DNA of 64,000 bases from assembly GCA_000320545.1 (NCBI GenBank), contig ADNK01000966.1:33079-97078 (forward strand), written 5' to 3'. The position numbers and the translations under genes are program-made. Below the pieces are notes generated by a model. The model was not told the DNA's origin and searched no databases. It saw only the letters and a program-made list of their open reading frames with translations. This DNA is from Bigelowiella natans CCMP2755 (lineage: Eukaryota > Cercozoa > Chlorarachniophyceae). Positions 1-13,345 of the stretch are shown piece by piece. Every line of letters begins with the position of its first letter. Position 1 is the stretch's first letter.

Positions 1-560
1 GTGCTACAGGCTGTAGTGGCCTCGTCGCTGTGCACAGCCTGTTGGCAGAAAGCCCCGCTCCCATCACAATGCAGAGAATGAGTTACTAATTAGCTTGCGA
101 CAGCGCATATAATAGCTGCGTCTATTATACTGCCTGCTTGCATGCTAGAGCACTAGAATAGCCGTATCGCACAGGCCTAAGGTACATGTATGCATATATA
201 AGGACAGCATTCGCGGCCGCCAGCTACATGCACACTATGGTTTTGTGGCGAATAGTTTCTATAGGTAGGTTTCGATCTGCCCATTATATATAATGGATGA
301 TATTAGTGGATGACAATTGAAAAAATGTAAGCATTTCATTACAGCTAAGATTGACTTGCGATGAGAAGGAAACACAGCACTTATCTAATCTAGTCATATT
401 GTATATACGAGCGAGCGATAAGTATAGCAGGAATTACCAGATATATGCGACACGTGCACTGATACAAGCTATATATGTAATAATAATGATGCAATGCAGG
501 ATGATTGTAACTTATACGCGCGCCGCCAACAGCATATATCCAGATATGTAACTAGCGTGT
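1..560. other. 3'-flank palindrome-rich interval
   Basis: No gene is supported here. Short reading frames have no family resemblance. The stretch has words such as TGCATGC, CTAGAG, GTGCAC and CATGTATGCATA, the same style as the other downstream intervals in this window. It lies 3' of the minus-strand gene at 717-1796. Confidence 0.5.
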
Positions 561-716
561 GAGCATGATATCAGTATGCAGCATAAACACATAAAAGTAG
601 AAGCAAGCAAGTGCATTTTTACCCCGACTTCTTCCGGTCGGCCTCGCTTACGCCGCATGTTGATATTGCTTACATGTCCATTAATTAGTCCTAGTTGCTT
701 CAGCCGGTTTGGTATT

Positions 717-1796
717 CTAGCCATTGCTGTGATTATTCACTCCATCATCCATATGCGTTGCAAAAGCTCTGTTTTCATCGGCGTGGTCGTTATCTTCTTC
801 GTTTGAAAGAGCGTGCAACGGAGGTGGTGCTGGAGGCTCCTCATCGTCATCATCCATGTTCGGATACGTTTTCTGACTTTTTTGGTGTGCTGATTTGGGA
901 GGGGGGCCCGGAGGCCAAATTCCTGTCTCAGCATCTTTCATATCGGCTTCACGCAGATGCTCTGTGGGGGGGGGTACTTGGTCCCTCCCCCCCACCTCAG
1001 CTTCGCGGCGTTCAAGTCGATTGTCCAAGCTCTGAACCCGGGCATAGAGCTTATCCCAAACGATGCGAACAGCGTGGTCAATTTTCTGGAAGATCTCGTC
1101 TACCTCTTCGGGAGAGCGCATTTCGTCTATGTCAAGGCCTCTGCAGCGACGGAGCCAGAGCTTGGCGTTCTCAATTCGTTCCTCCGTCTGCGAGATCCGC
1201 TCGGACCAGTACATCTTTTCCACGTCAAGCTTGTTCAGGTCGTATCTCCTTTCATTATGCTCCAAGCGCACCTTCTGCTCCAAGGTAGCGACCTTAATTT
1301 CAAGGTCATCCTTCTCGGTCTGGAGCTTCTTTGCCAGTTTCTTACAGATCTCGTATTGGCGTGTGATTTCCTCTTCCTCCCCCTGTTCGTTTTCGCTTTC
1401 GTCCCGCTCTCTAAAGCTCTTGTCCCTCGAGTTGTCGCGGTCACGATGTCTAGAATGTCGCCGATGAATTCTCCCTCCAGAAATTTTCTGGCGGCTGGAG
1501 CTGCGGCTGCGCCTGTAACGCTTCTTACTCGACCTAGCTCTAGCACCACCTCCCTCCAAACTCTTTAAGTCCCGGAAAGAGTCCTTCCGCAGTGCGATTT
1601 GATCTACCCTCCGGTGACTATCTATGGTCGGGTCCGACAGGGATGGGTGACAGTATAGAGATCTTTCTTGCATAATTGAGCAACCGACGAGTGCGCGGGC
1701 CTTCTCCGATTTCACAGAGGTTATTGTCGCTATCACAAGTACTGCGCTCACCACCACGCCAATGGCGGCCAGTGCATACCGTTTCGCAGGTCTCAT
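717..1796 (-). CDS. membrane-anchored coiled-coil protein, unknown function
   Basis: A 359-residue intronless reading frame with an ATG start. Residues about 6-28 form a hydrophobic stretch (from YALAAIG to TITSV) after a basic N-terminus, which fits a type II signal anchor or uncleaved signal peptide. Residues about 85-125 are Arg/Ser-rich with RS/RD dipeptides. Residues about 135-215 are charged with heptad-like Leu/Ile spacing, a likely coiled coil. The C-terminus is rich in Pro, Asp and Glu and ends in HSNG. I recognise no family. The length and the organised anchor, basic, coiled-coil and acidic layout support a real gene. Its 3' side faces the palindrome-rich stretch at the window start. 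Confidence 0.6.
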   Translation of the reverse strand: MRPAKRYALAAIGVVVSAVLVIATITSVKSEKARALVGCSIMQERSLYCHPSLSDPTIDSHRRVDQIALRKDSFRDLKSLEGGGARARSSKKRYRRSRSSSRQKISGGRIHRRHSRHRDRDNSRDKSFRERDESENEQGEEEEITRQYEICKKLAKKLQTEKDDLEIKVATLEQKVRLEHNERRYDLNKLDVEKMYWSERISQTEERIENAKLWLRRCRGLDIDEMRSPEEVDEIFQKIDHAVRIVWDKLYARVQSLDNRLERREAEVGGRDQVPPPTEHLREADMKDAETGIWPPGPPPKSAHQKSQKTYPNMDDDDEEPPAPPPLHALSNEEDNDHADENRAFATHMDDGVNNHSNG

Positions 1797-2851
1797 GGTG
1801 CATTGTGGGGGGTTAGGGGTTGGATTTTCTCTCCATCGCCATTTTACTACGCCCAGTTGCTGCTGCTCCCCCGATACGATCTACAATCAAGGGGCGGAGC
1901 TCTCCCCCTCGCTCATCATCGTTAAGATCAGGTTCTGAATCTGAGAGAAGGTCTTGATTTCAGCTTGCGACGGTTTGGTCTGCGGTCTATCGCTATAATC
2001 GCATGGGTATTCATATCTGCGACATGATATTATCATCTGACGCAGGCCCGACATCCCATGTTCAGCCGAACGACTTTCCTCGATCTTGATTCCTCGCGGC
2101 TCTTCCTCCGAGCCGAGAGTCTCCTGTCGTCTCGGCACCGGGCGGCCTTTTTAGGGCAAGAAGGGGCCTGTGATTTGGATGTTTCCGGGTAAATAAGGGT
2201 GATTTTATCTTTGCGACACGATAATTTGATGCAAAAAAAGCGGACATTCTCCAGCGTATACGTCGTTTGTCACGCACCCCCTCCTAGACGGCTTATTGGA
2301 TTCGGAAAGGTAAAGAGCGAGAGAACGAAAAAATTCTTCCCACAAGTGTGTGTGTCTGCAGCCTTGTCAATGGGGCCCATCATTGTTTCTTGTACGGATT
2401 TAGTAGCATCCTTGGCCATCGTGCTGCATCTATGTGTGTACAGCCAAAAAGAGACAACGGCTACACCTGCCAACGACAATTCTTTGATTGTTTAATGGCG
2501 TCTAAATGTATTCATCTTTTATCATAGAATGACCTCGCACGTACGCGCTCTGATTTTCAGGTACAAAGATTTTTTTTTGAGTCAGTTACTTTGCACTAAA
2601 TCCAGTTATCTTGTATCAGCATTGCGCTGAATTTCGTTATGGCTTCGGTACTGATCGCCATGACATTCATGGTTGCTTCCCCATCGGCATACATTGGAGC
2701 TCCAAGTTCATGTACGAACGCTTCCGACTCAGCGTCCATTTTCCTGATAACCCATCACTAAAGCCTGAAGCATAAATATATACATGTACATGCATATACG
2801 CATATATTATACCCATCATTAGTAACCCGAGGTTCGACAAATCGATCGAAT
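1797..2851. other. divergent 5' interval with weak small ORFs
   Basis: Between the 5' end of the minus-strand coiled-coil gene and the plus-strand triosephosphate isomerase gene. Two minus-strand frames are worth noting but are not called: 1887-2138, and 2270-2479, which has a short hydrophobic start and no ATG. A minus-strand ATG frame at about 2598-2738 encodes roughly 47 residues. None has recognisable motifs. The interval may hold a small multi-exon gene that I cannot join in frame. Confidence 0.3.
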
Positions 2852-4198
<1,347 letters not shown>

Positions 4199-4215
4199 GA
4201 AACGTTGAGATTAAC

Positions 4216-4760
4216 TTGTACAAATTGCGTCATTATTCTGTGCAGTACCCATTTATGATCGCTGCGCTTGTTTATGCTATATTTGTTCATGCTGTGCGCG
4301 GCGTACGCCTGCTCGCTCCGCGCGCTGTACGAAACCGATCGTCGGCTATATATTGCCATGCTAGCATGTTGCGTTGTGATAACATTAAAATTTTGCATGG
4401 TAACCATATAGCTAGATAGCTAGATAGGGTCGGCGCCGTACATACATGTTTCAATATTTCCCTCACTGTGATCATCAGAGCGGCACCTCTAGACGACCTG
4501 CTAACAAATGACTCACACGGCACTAGCTAGATGGCGGCGTGCAGAAGCACACATGAAATGTGCAGGCAAAGATGCAGAAGCGTGTACACACACGAGGGTG
4601 GAGTAGTCTCGTGCATGATAGCGAGCACGTCGTAAGCTCATGAGCTAGCTACGTGTGTGTGTATGTACTTACAATTTGTGGACACTTCGTGATTACGTAG
4701 GATCACATTGAATGTGAAGTTTCAGGCTTACTAATCAAAACTTTTAGAGAAAGATTGCTT
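4216..4760. other. 3'-3' intergenic palindrome-rich island
   Basis: Lies between the convergent triosephosphate isomerase and CH-domain genes. It contains CATGCTAGCATG at 4357-4368, tandem TAGCTAGA near 4410-4425, CACTAGCTAGAT and CATGAGCTAGCTACGTG. No coding signal is supported. Confidence 0.6.
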
Positions 4761-4781
4761 GCACTTCTGCACGGAGAGTTA

Positions 4782-7163
4782 TCACACTTTCGTTTTCAAA
4801 CGCTCCATTAATATTTTAAGGTTACTAGAGTTGTATCTGTCAGGCTCAGCCGATTCAAAATTCTTAATCAGATTGTAAATATCCTTGTACAATTGCTCCT
4901 TATTCTCAATGAGTTTCATTAAGAAGCCCTGGACGGCCTCCTTGCATTCAGAAGGGCTCTCAGGAAATACCATCTTTAAAAATCCAAAGAACTTTGGAGC
5001 CTTTTGTGAGCCCTCCGTCTTCCGCAATAGTGCGGCACATGCTATATCGCATGTAGTTTCGTCGAGGAAAAACCGCTCTAATACTGATGATGCCCATTGA
5101 CACCTTTGAACATCTAGAAACTCTACCAGGACGTATCTGATCAATCCCTGAAGAACAGAGCTCCAATCGTTCTTGGATGATTCTTCGAACTTGCGAACCT
5201 TTAAGATACTTGCACTTAGGAGCTGGACATGCACTTCGTCGAGATTTTTATTCTTGTTCTCTAGGAGATCCGCGACAACGGCGTTGGCAATGCCTAATGC
5301 TCTCTGGACCGGGAATGATCCGAGACCCGCTACGGCGCTGTCAGGCTGGCCTGTCCCACACAAATACTTTTGTATATCCTCCGACACAAGCTTCATTTGT
5401 GACATGAACATCGCGATAATCCAGGATGCGTTCGCTTTCTTTCCGGGCAGGCAATCTGCCATCCAGTATATGCAACCCCGAAGAACCATTGGCGATGCCT
5501 TCTTCAAAATTCCTTCCATTATCTCCTGAAGCTGGGCCTTTTGTTCCTCTTGTTGAATAGAAGTTATCGACGCGCACATTACGTGGAAGATTCCTGCTTG
5601 GATTCCCCACCAAGGGTCCTCTAACAATTTTTGGAGCTCCCCCAACATGTTGAGCGATAGATTTGGAGACTCTTTGCACAAGCTCGCCAGAATTAACAAC
5701 GCATGAGTGCGCAACTGTTTTGAGGGAGAACGAAGCCCAAAAGTCACATAAAAGAAGTACACGTCTTGCAGCTCCTTTGAGTGGTATGCGGTTCGATTGG
5801 ACAAGAGAGCAAAACATTGAACTAATGCCGCATTTTCCAAATCCTCTTTCAGAATTTTTAACAGGGCAAGCATATCAGAATTCGAGAAGCAGAACGAAGT
5901 CATTATATCTACTATATCTTCCCTTTTGTTCGGCAAGGTTTTGAAAAGTATGATGACTTTCGGTAACATGTAGTCTTGGAACAGAGTGGCAGTTTCGCCT
6001 AATTTAAGAAACAAAACAAATAGGATTCAGTTCTACGACCAATTTCGACATTATCAGCATCAAAATTTACCTGAATCAATGTCACCACATTTTCTTGCGA
6101 AAGTTGTAGTAAAATCTAACACGAAACTCGTGGCTTTCGAAGGAGCTCCAGCATATGCCTTGCAGAGAATTCCACTTAATTTCCAAAACTGCTTCGGTTC
6201 TTCCATGGCAATCGACACACACTGGTCTAGCGCACTATCCAATGCGCTAAAAACTTCGATTACTTCTTTGGGTTTTTTACTCGAGATCGCGTCGCAGAAT
6301 TCGATAAACGTCATTGATTGTTTCTCTTCCATATTCAATACTTTGTGGACGATCGGATCAAGGACTTTCGGTATCGTAACTTTGACACCCGTATTGGATA
6401 TGTCAGAGGTTATTGTCGAAGCCTTCCGAAGTGCCGAGGATCCTGTGTTCGACACGTTGGCCATTCTTTGAGTTCCTCCTCTCAATTGCGCCATTCCTTC
6501 AGTAATGGGTTTCACGTTTACAGTTTTTAAGAACTGAATTTGTGGTTGCTTAAAGTCATCATGCTGAACTTGCCGGGTCGCAACACGTAACATTCGTTGT
6601 GCCATCATCCTATGTTTTGATGTGTGTGTGTATCTTTCTCTATCTTTCATCCGGTCTTGTCGCAGCTGCATTTGGTGCTGGTCCAGCGCATCTTTCGCGT
6701 ATCCGGTGTTCGTCAGCTGGTCGTTTTCTTCGGTTGCCACAGGACCCTTCATTGTATCTTTAACAATCCTACTTGCGGTTGGCTTTGCATAGGCTGGGGT
6801 GTCTTCAATCAGCGTTTCAGTAGGTGCAATACTTCGTTTGGTGAGATGAGCATACAGTTTCTCAATCATCTGTACAGCTGCCATAGCCTGGCAATGCAGG
6901 ACGGCATGGGCGAGATCTTCAAGTATAGGGATTTCTCGTTTCTTGAAAATTTTCAATAGCTGCTGCCAATTGTCTTTCCGCCTTGAAATTGCCGTCCCGT
7001 TGTCGAAGGAGTGCATGTTTATCTCATTCGTGTATTCCTTAAAGCGAGAGAGAATTTCTGCAACAAGAAATCCATTTGCGAAATCCCTTCTGACGTTCCG
7101 GACGGAATAGGTTAGATCCAAACTCTGGATCCATCTGAGGATCTCCCTGGACGGTACGCTCAT
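4782..7163 (-). CDS. CH-domain (SPATA4/SPEF1 type) protein with C-terminal helical repeats
   Basis: Two exons, 7163-6071 and 5998-4782, join in frame to encode 769 residues. Residues 1 to about 110 match the CH_2 type of calponin-homology domain found in SPATA4 and SPEF1, with landmarks ILRWIQSLDL, NGFLVAEILSRF, NWQQLLKIFKKR and HCQAMAAVQMIEKLY. Proteins of this group bind axonemal microtubules. The middle is basic and low in structure. From about residue 255 to the end the chain is predicted-helical, with repeated Leu-rich helices (for example LQKLLEDPWWGIQAG), resembling an ARM/HEAT array. SPATA4 itself is about 300 residues, so the C-terminal half is extra. A flagellar role is inferred from the CH domain. 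Confidence 0.75.
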
Positions 7164-7690
7164 GTCTTTCTGTCCTCTCGCCGTCGGGCTGTGATTCCTT
7201 GCAGGTCGGGGGGGGATACGAAGTTGGGATGTGTTATGTACAGATATATTGTTGATGTTTTGCCGATATATTCTTGTCTATCTTGTCACGTTTCAGAGTC
7301 TCTGCAGTAGATAATCGGGTAAGAAGCGTTACTTTAGTAACAACGGCGATGATGAGCCTGACAACAACCTCTACCGTTTTCCTGTCTGCGTTCTTTCTCG
7401 GCATTATTGGCTATTTTTTTTTGCGTGCAATGAAAAACGACTTTCTCTGTTTGTTGTCGCAGTTTATAACTATCCTACGATTCTTCCCACTTCTTTTGCG
7501 AAATCGCAAGATGAATTAAATGATTGTCGCAGAAGCTAAATCTCAAATGTTTCGTAACAAATGCCTCCGTTCCCATCTCTGCGCCAGCTTGGCAGATAAA
7601 GCAGCGCGTCCCATGATCCTTTCAACCGCTCCAACGAGACACTTTTTTCTTTCTTTCTTTCTGATGGCCGCAATTTTTTTCCCCCATCGT
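7164..7690. other. 5' flank of the CH-domain gene
   Basis: About 0.5 kb upstream of the CH-domain gene. A plus-strand frame (7274-7519) is hydrophobic but has no supported start or homology. T-rich tracts occur near 7640-7690. I see no gene here. Confidence 0.3.
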
Positions 7691-7699
7691 GTCCGATGA

Positions 7700-8215
7700 T
7701 CTCTCCAACCAGCCAATTATTATAGACAACGTAATACACATCATAGTATACATAATGTGTCACGCACTGTGTGTCCATTGCAATGATCCATTGGAATCAC
7801 TTCGTAATTTCACTTTGCTGGTCAATATTTCACGCCCGCCGCCGCTGCTCACTTGTGTTATGCTCGTTGTGCAGCTGATATCACCAGCTAAACGGAGCAT
7901 GCACCACAAGTCTCCTTTTATTGTGCATGTCTGTGTTTGTCAAACAAATGAGCTTGGTGAAAGAGCACATAGCTTGAGCCTGCAGGCTGTACGCTCACTG
8001 CATGGGCACGCAGTCGCAATTCGTTCGCATTGTGCAACATACACCATTCTAGCACAAAGCGATAGCATCATTGCGATGCACTCGGCTGTCAGTCGCACAT
8101 GCACGACATGGCCGATAATCATCGCCAAGCTAGCTTCATCTACTTATGCTATTTCCACTTCACCCATTACATGCTTAAAATTGTCATCTATAACTAAACA
8201 CAATTTCGACGCCTA
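7700..8215. other. 3'-flank palindrome-rich island
   Basis: Downstream of the receptor-kinase gene (minus strand). Words include CCTGCAGG, TGCATG, CATGCAC and AAGCTAGCTTC. Composition matches the other downstream intervals. No gene is supported. Confidence 0.5.
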
Positions 8216-8315
8216 GTTATTTATTATGAAGAAAGGTCATATCATTTTTAACTTCCTCCTTCAAATCACTAGAACAAATCCCACATGGTCAGACTCACTA
8301 GATCACTCAATGCCA

Positions 8316-9404
8316 TCATTGCTTCTTCTCATAAACGGAATCTACCACAATTGTCGTGAATTTTTCTTGCCGATCACGAGCTGAATCGTACAAAATTTCC
8401 AATTCTCGAACGATCTCCGCGAAAACAGGTCGCTCGAAAGGGGACATATGCCAGCACCTTTCAATAAGCTTGGCGTATTTTTGCACCTGAAGAACACAGA
8501 CACTGTACGTGACGGATCCTACCAAACCATTCAATAGCTTCTATGACATCATCCATTCGAAACACAAGTACCATCGACGGCATAACACAGGTATTTTTTG
8601 TAAGTGCGGCCACTTTGACTTTATGGTATTACTTCCAAATTCGGGTGCGATAGGGGAAGGTTTGGTCGATGGTTGGACAGGACAGCCTCTCGAATATCCG
8701 CACTCCTCATTCCATGGTAAGGCATCTTCCGTGTCAGGATCTCCCACATCACATAGCCAAAGCTGAATACATCTACCGCAAAGCCGTACATGCTCAGCTT
8801 TCGCTGTGGCCGTCTCTTTGCATCTGCTGCTGCGCCTGTGCGCGGCTTGATCAGACTTTGGAGTAGTTCCGGAGCCTGTAATTGTTGTTGTTGTTGTTCT
8901 TGATGATGATGATGATAATGCTGGTGAGGTTGATGGGGATAATTATGGGGAGAAACTATCAGAGAAGTCATGTCGCTATTCAGAAAGACTGCTTGCTGCT
9001 AGTGCTACTGCTGCCTTCTGTGGTACCATGTATGCGATGGTGCCAACAACGCCTGTCAACATCGAGTCATCATCCTCCTTTTTCAATGAAGAGGAAAACG
9101 ATTGTATTAATCACCAGAAAGGTCGAAAATTCAGCTGTAATAACTGTATTTTATTGTGCCATCAAATATCTTCCATTTAGGTCATGGTCAACAACTATTG
9201 GCTGCACGAAGGTGGTGGCTTCGGAAAGAAACAGATGAATGAAATCGCTACTATTGTATGTGTAGTAACGTGTGTGTGGATAGGTCGTATTACCGGCAAA
9301 ACGTCTTGCTCAAAAGCGTGGAAGCATTGATTACCCATCAGCAATCGAGATGATCCAAAATCACATACCTGTGGAAGGTAGCAGAATATGGTCTCTCTCT
9401 ATCT

Positions 9405-9456
<52 letters not shown>

Positions 9457-9481
9457 AATAAATAATTCATTTTATGTGTGC

Positions 9482-9516
<35 letters not shown>

Positions 9517-10537
9517 CGTAGTCATACAGTCCGACAGCACTTCCAAACAAAATACTGTCTCACCATCACCATCGTCATCAAAATATCTCTCCTTTTAGCA
9601 TAATAATGTGTGACCTTGACGATGTATTCCGACTTCGACTTGTGAACGAGGAGATTCATGGTCTTGAGGTCTCTATGAAGTATGTTCTGCTCGTGTGCAA
9701 AGCACATTCCACGAGCCGCGTCCAATGCGAACTAAGATGAGAATAAACAGATGATGATGATAACGAAAGCGATTATGGTAACGGTACTACAGTAAAACTA
9801 GCAAACAAATGCTATCCTCCTGGGATGTATTGCTTGACAGAAACGAGAATCATAAGCTTTCCTCTCCCCGTCTCTCATTTTTTGCTTTTGGCCGTGTTCA
9901 TCATTCGTTCGCTCCGGTAAGTGCGCCCTCTTCCCCAACCCTTGAGCAACGGAAAATCTACTCCCCAGTGTCATCATCGCGACGGCGATCAATGAGAATA
10001 TAATGTATATATATATATATATATATATTATCAATATGTATACATATATCGCCGACAATATCAACCCTGAAACCCCATCAAAACAACATTCGCAGCTTTT
10101 TACTGCTCGTACTAATACTTTCAGCCTTGTCGCCCAAGAGAGATCCACAGATTTTGACTTGAGGACGTGCAAGAGGGACTATCAATATCACCATACCGAA
10201 AACAAGCCACAGAACAAAACAGAAATGCGGTCAACATTTCTTCATATAGTGCCCGATGCATGCATGTATCTGCCAGTAGTATGGGGGTCGCGTCCATTGG
10301 GGGGGGGGGGGGGGGTTAGGAAAAGAAAAAAGAGAACGAATGCAAATGAGATATACCTTATGATTACAATATTCGAACACGATGAAGAAGTCTGGAGGGG
10401 AGAGGCACACGCCAAGAAATTTGACAATATTCGGGTGGTGTAGCTGACAGTAGAGAAAAGCTTCCTTGCTGTGTAGGTTGGGAGGGAGTGGGAGGGTGGG
10501 GAGGGTGGGGGCAGTTGAATGTTGGTTGAAAAGAACG

Positions 10538-10595
<58 letters not shown>

Positions 10596-13345
10596 GAGCA
10601 CAATAGTAATCTAACGATAGAGAATAGCATATGAAGCCTCTTCTCAGCTAGACGTTTGCTACCTGAAATCCAGCACCGTTTCGAGGGTGAAAGGTTTCAA
10701 ATCATAGCTTTTCAGTACTACTGGCGTCCCTCGGTACGAAGTCCGGAATATGCGTGATGTGGCCCTGAGATAGTTCATGCACGACGCATGGATGCTGAGA
10801 GATCAATCATTTACTTGTTCGAGCTACAAAGCAACACAAAAGTCACACCGTCTCTGCATCGATGGGGGCAGCGCTACACTACACAACAGGTCTTATCAAC
10901 AGTCGGCACCAACGTATATACGCGTCGGCGGGATACAACAACTTGTGGAGGAGGGAAAAGGGGGCATTCCGATGATGATCTGCGTTGGTGGTACCGACCC
11001 TGATGCTACGGCGAAGTGCCTTTGGTCTAAAGAGGTGAAGTCGAGAATGGGGACTTGAGCACGCAGAGCCCCGTGGATTTCAGCTTGTGTCGCGTTCGGC
11101 ATGAAGTTCAAGAACGACTCCTTCCTCCGCCCGAGCCTACGAGATCAAAGACATGAAGCGGAAGAACGGAGATTATTGCGAAACCCAGCCTACAAAAGTA
11201 CAGCGCGAAATGTACTGCTACTGTTACTGCGTCAGCAGTAGCAGCAGCAGCAACAGAAGAAGACGGAGCATCACAAAACACCCACTGACCCTTTGATTTG
11301 GTCCCCAATCGTCCGCCAAAATTGAGAATCAGATAAGAGCACAAAGTACAGCAAAAACGGGAATACGAGGAAATACACGCCGTCTGCTAGCCAACGTATC
11401 ATGAATATTGTCGTAGGGCCGCTGCTGGTGGTGGTACTGCTGTCGATTCCCAGCTCTCGGTTCATCATCTCCTCCCTTTCGGATAAGATGTAAAGGATCT
11501 GCTGCATGATCAGATACCCTAGAATGGAGCAGATGGCGGAGATAAAGAAGAAAGAAGAGAGGAAAGGAGACGAAAGAAAAAAACAATAAATCAACGGGAT
11601 CGTTTGAGATCTGAAGAACGGATATTCGTTAGCAGCTCCATGAAACACTATGGGTCATCATCGCATATTGCTACGCTTTATATCACCATACCCATGAATA
11701 CGGCGAAAGCGACCCCAAATCTGCCTGAGATTTTACGCGAGGAGAGCAAAGCATACAGGCAAATGACGATCCACACTGCGGTGAGGAATATGTCCGTCCC
11801 CGCGATGAACACAATGGCCCATCTGTAGCTGGAGAAGTAATAGCAACACCGCGAGAAGACAACCACCACGCCGAGAAACAACGACCCGAACATGGATCTT
11901 GCGAATGCTGCATAACCCATTTCCCACTGAAAGAATTTTTGTATTTTGATGACGATACCAATCAGCAATTGAATGATGTGAATACGCAAAAAATGAAGTG
12001 GTTATTAGATTAAGGTGATACACACCCAAACACATCCCTTGTTTCATCAACATAATCACATGATCGCGTATGATATTACCTGCACCAAGTAGAGGGATAC
12101 AAAACCGCACAGGAAGACACGGAAACCCGCAGTTCCCGCTACAAGAGACAGCCGCAGCCAAAAAGCACAAGAAGCGATGATAGGCTGATAACAGAGAAAA
12201 AGTTACATATTTCAAGCATTTTTGGGAAATTCTCGCATTAACATAGAACGCATATTGGGATCAACAATCACCAGGACCGTATCATGATTAATGCTGGAGT
12301 CTTATTCATTCATACGTAGCTGCAGCAACTACCTGGCCATCGCTAAAATTCGACGCACAAAAGAGCGCGAGTACGAATTCCAAGAAATAAGCAACAAGAA
12401 CCCCGTACATGAAGTTGCGGTATGTCGGTAATGTCACCCATTTTGCTGCTGCATTCCGGTTCCTTCTTTGGCTGTTCGGGGAGACGTCTCCATCATTTCC
12501 ATTGCTACCTATTGAGGGCCTCCTACTCTGGCGTGCTACTACCGTTTCGAAACCGAGGATGCAAGCCATAAGAATCACCGGGATGAAGGCGAACGGACGC
12601 CATCGCCTGACACAAACACACACGCACGCACGCACACGCACGCACATGATCAGTTGTTTTTGCATTTTTCGCGGTCCATGCCCATATAGAACCTACCCGT
12701 GTGATCGCCACTTCCGGTGTGTCATTTCCGCAATGACTCTCTTGGACGCCGTTTCCTCCTCGACGCACGTTGACCTTTAGTGTTGCGTAAATATGCCTTT
12801 TATTCGAGTCATTTCTGAATTTGGAATTCACCCGTGGAACATGTTCTTACAAATCCTTATTCCTCGTCTTCTTACCGTGTTGTCGATGTGGAAGATTTGG
12901 AGGAGCATTTTCGGGTCGCCGGGGGAGGTGAACGAATGAACGCTGTAAATATGCGCCACCCCTTAGTTTTGTGTTTACGAGGAGAACCTGACAACGATGG
13001 TTCGGATGCTGCAAGGTCTACTGTCCCGTTCTTCTTCGTCGTCGCCCTGGTGGTTGTTGTCTCGTTGAGGCGGGAGTTTCTCCAAGAATCCGTATACTCA
13101 TCTGCCATGCGGCTGAATTTGAAAATCCCCCTCAGCATATGGGCACGATTTGCGCTTCCGTCCATGGGCAAGATGGAAGTGGTGATCAGTGATACCTAAA
13201 CATTTGATATGTTTACCAACCCATGCAGATTCGACGGAGGACACAAAAGTTTGCTCACCAGCAGCACGCTGACCACAGGGAGGCATCTTTGGCGAAGGGC
13301 GCTCACAGAGGCACGCGAATGGATGAGGGGTGTAGTCGCCATCAT
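8316..13345 (-). CDS. seven-transmembrane receptor fused to TKL-family protein kinase
   Basis: Sixteen exons join in frame: 13345-13259, 13195-12876, 12774-12697, 12606-12333, 12184-12080, 11926-11692, 11518-11290, 11136-10999, 10764-10663, 10468-10357, 10178-10119, 9731-9615, 9368-9294, 9077-9027, 8875-8633, 8486-8316, encoding 798 residues. Order: hydrophobic N-terminus (possible signal peptide), about 130-residue Ser/Thr-rich region with NET/NGT sequons, seven hydrophobic helices between about residues 160 and 430, juxtamembrane segment, then a kinase. Kinase landmarks: glycine-loop SGATSRIF, VVLK lysine, HRDLKTMN, DFGSS, YM-APELL, DVFSFGYVMWEILT and CWHMSPFERP, all typical of the tyrosine-kinase-like (TKL) group. 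An extracellular N-terminus and cytosolic kinase follow from the helix count. Exon 2 has an alternative model with a 26-bp intron. Ligand unknown. Confidence 0.8.
9405..9512. repeat. (CT)n(CA)n ... (TG)n compound microsatellite
   Basis: Intronic, within the receptor-kinase gene. A CT run passes directly into a CA run, then after about 30 bp a TG run. The CA and TG arms are complementary. Confidence 0.95.
10003..10030. repeat. (TA)n microsatellite
   Basis: TA dinucleotide run inside an intron of the receptor-kinase gene. Confidence 0.9.
10541..10591. repeat. (TA)n microsatellite
   Basis: TA run of about 25 units in an intron of the receptor-kinase gene. Confidence 0.95.

Noticed and set aside
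351-806. Short plus-strand frames at the window start
   Set aside because: They lack motifs, lie in the 3' palindrome-rich interval or overlap the minus-strand gene, and look like random open frames.
2270-2479. Small minus-strand frame with a hydrophobic N-terminus
   Set aside because: No ATG in frame, no homology, and no splice partner that keeps the frame.
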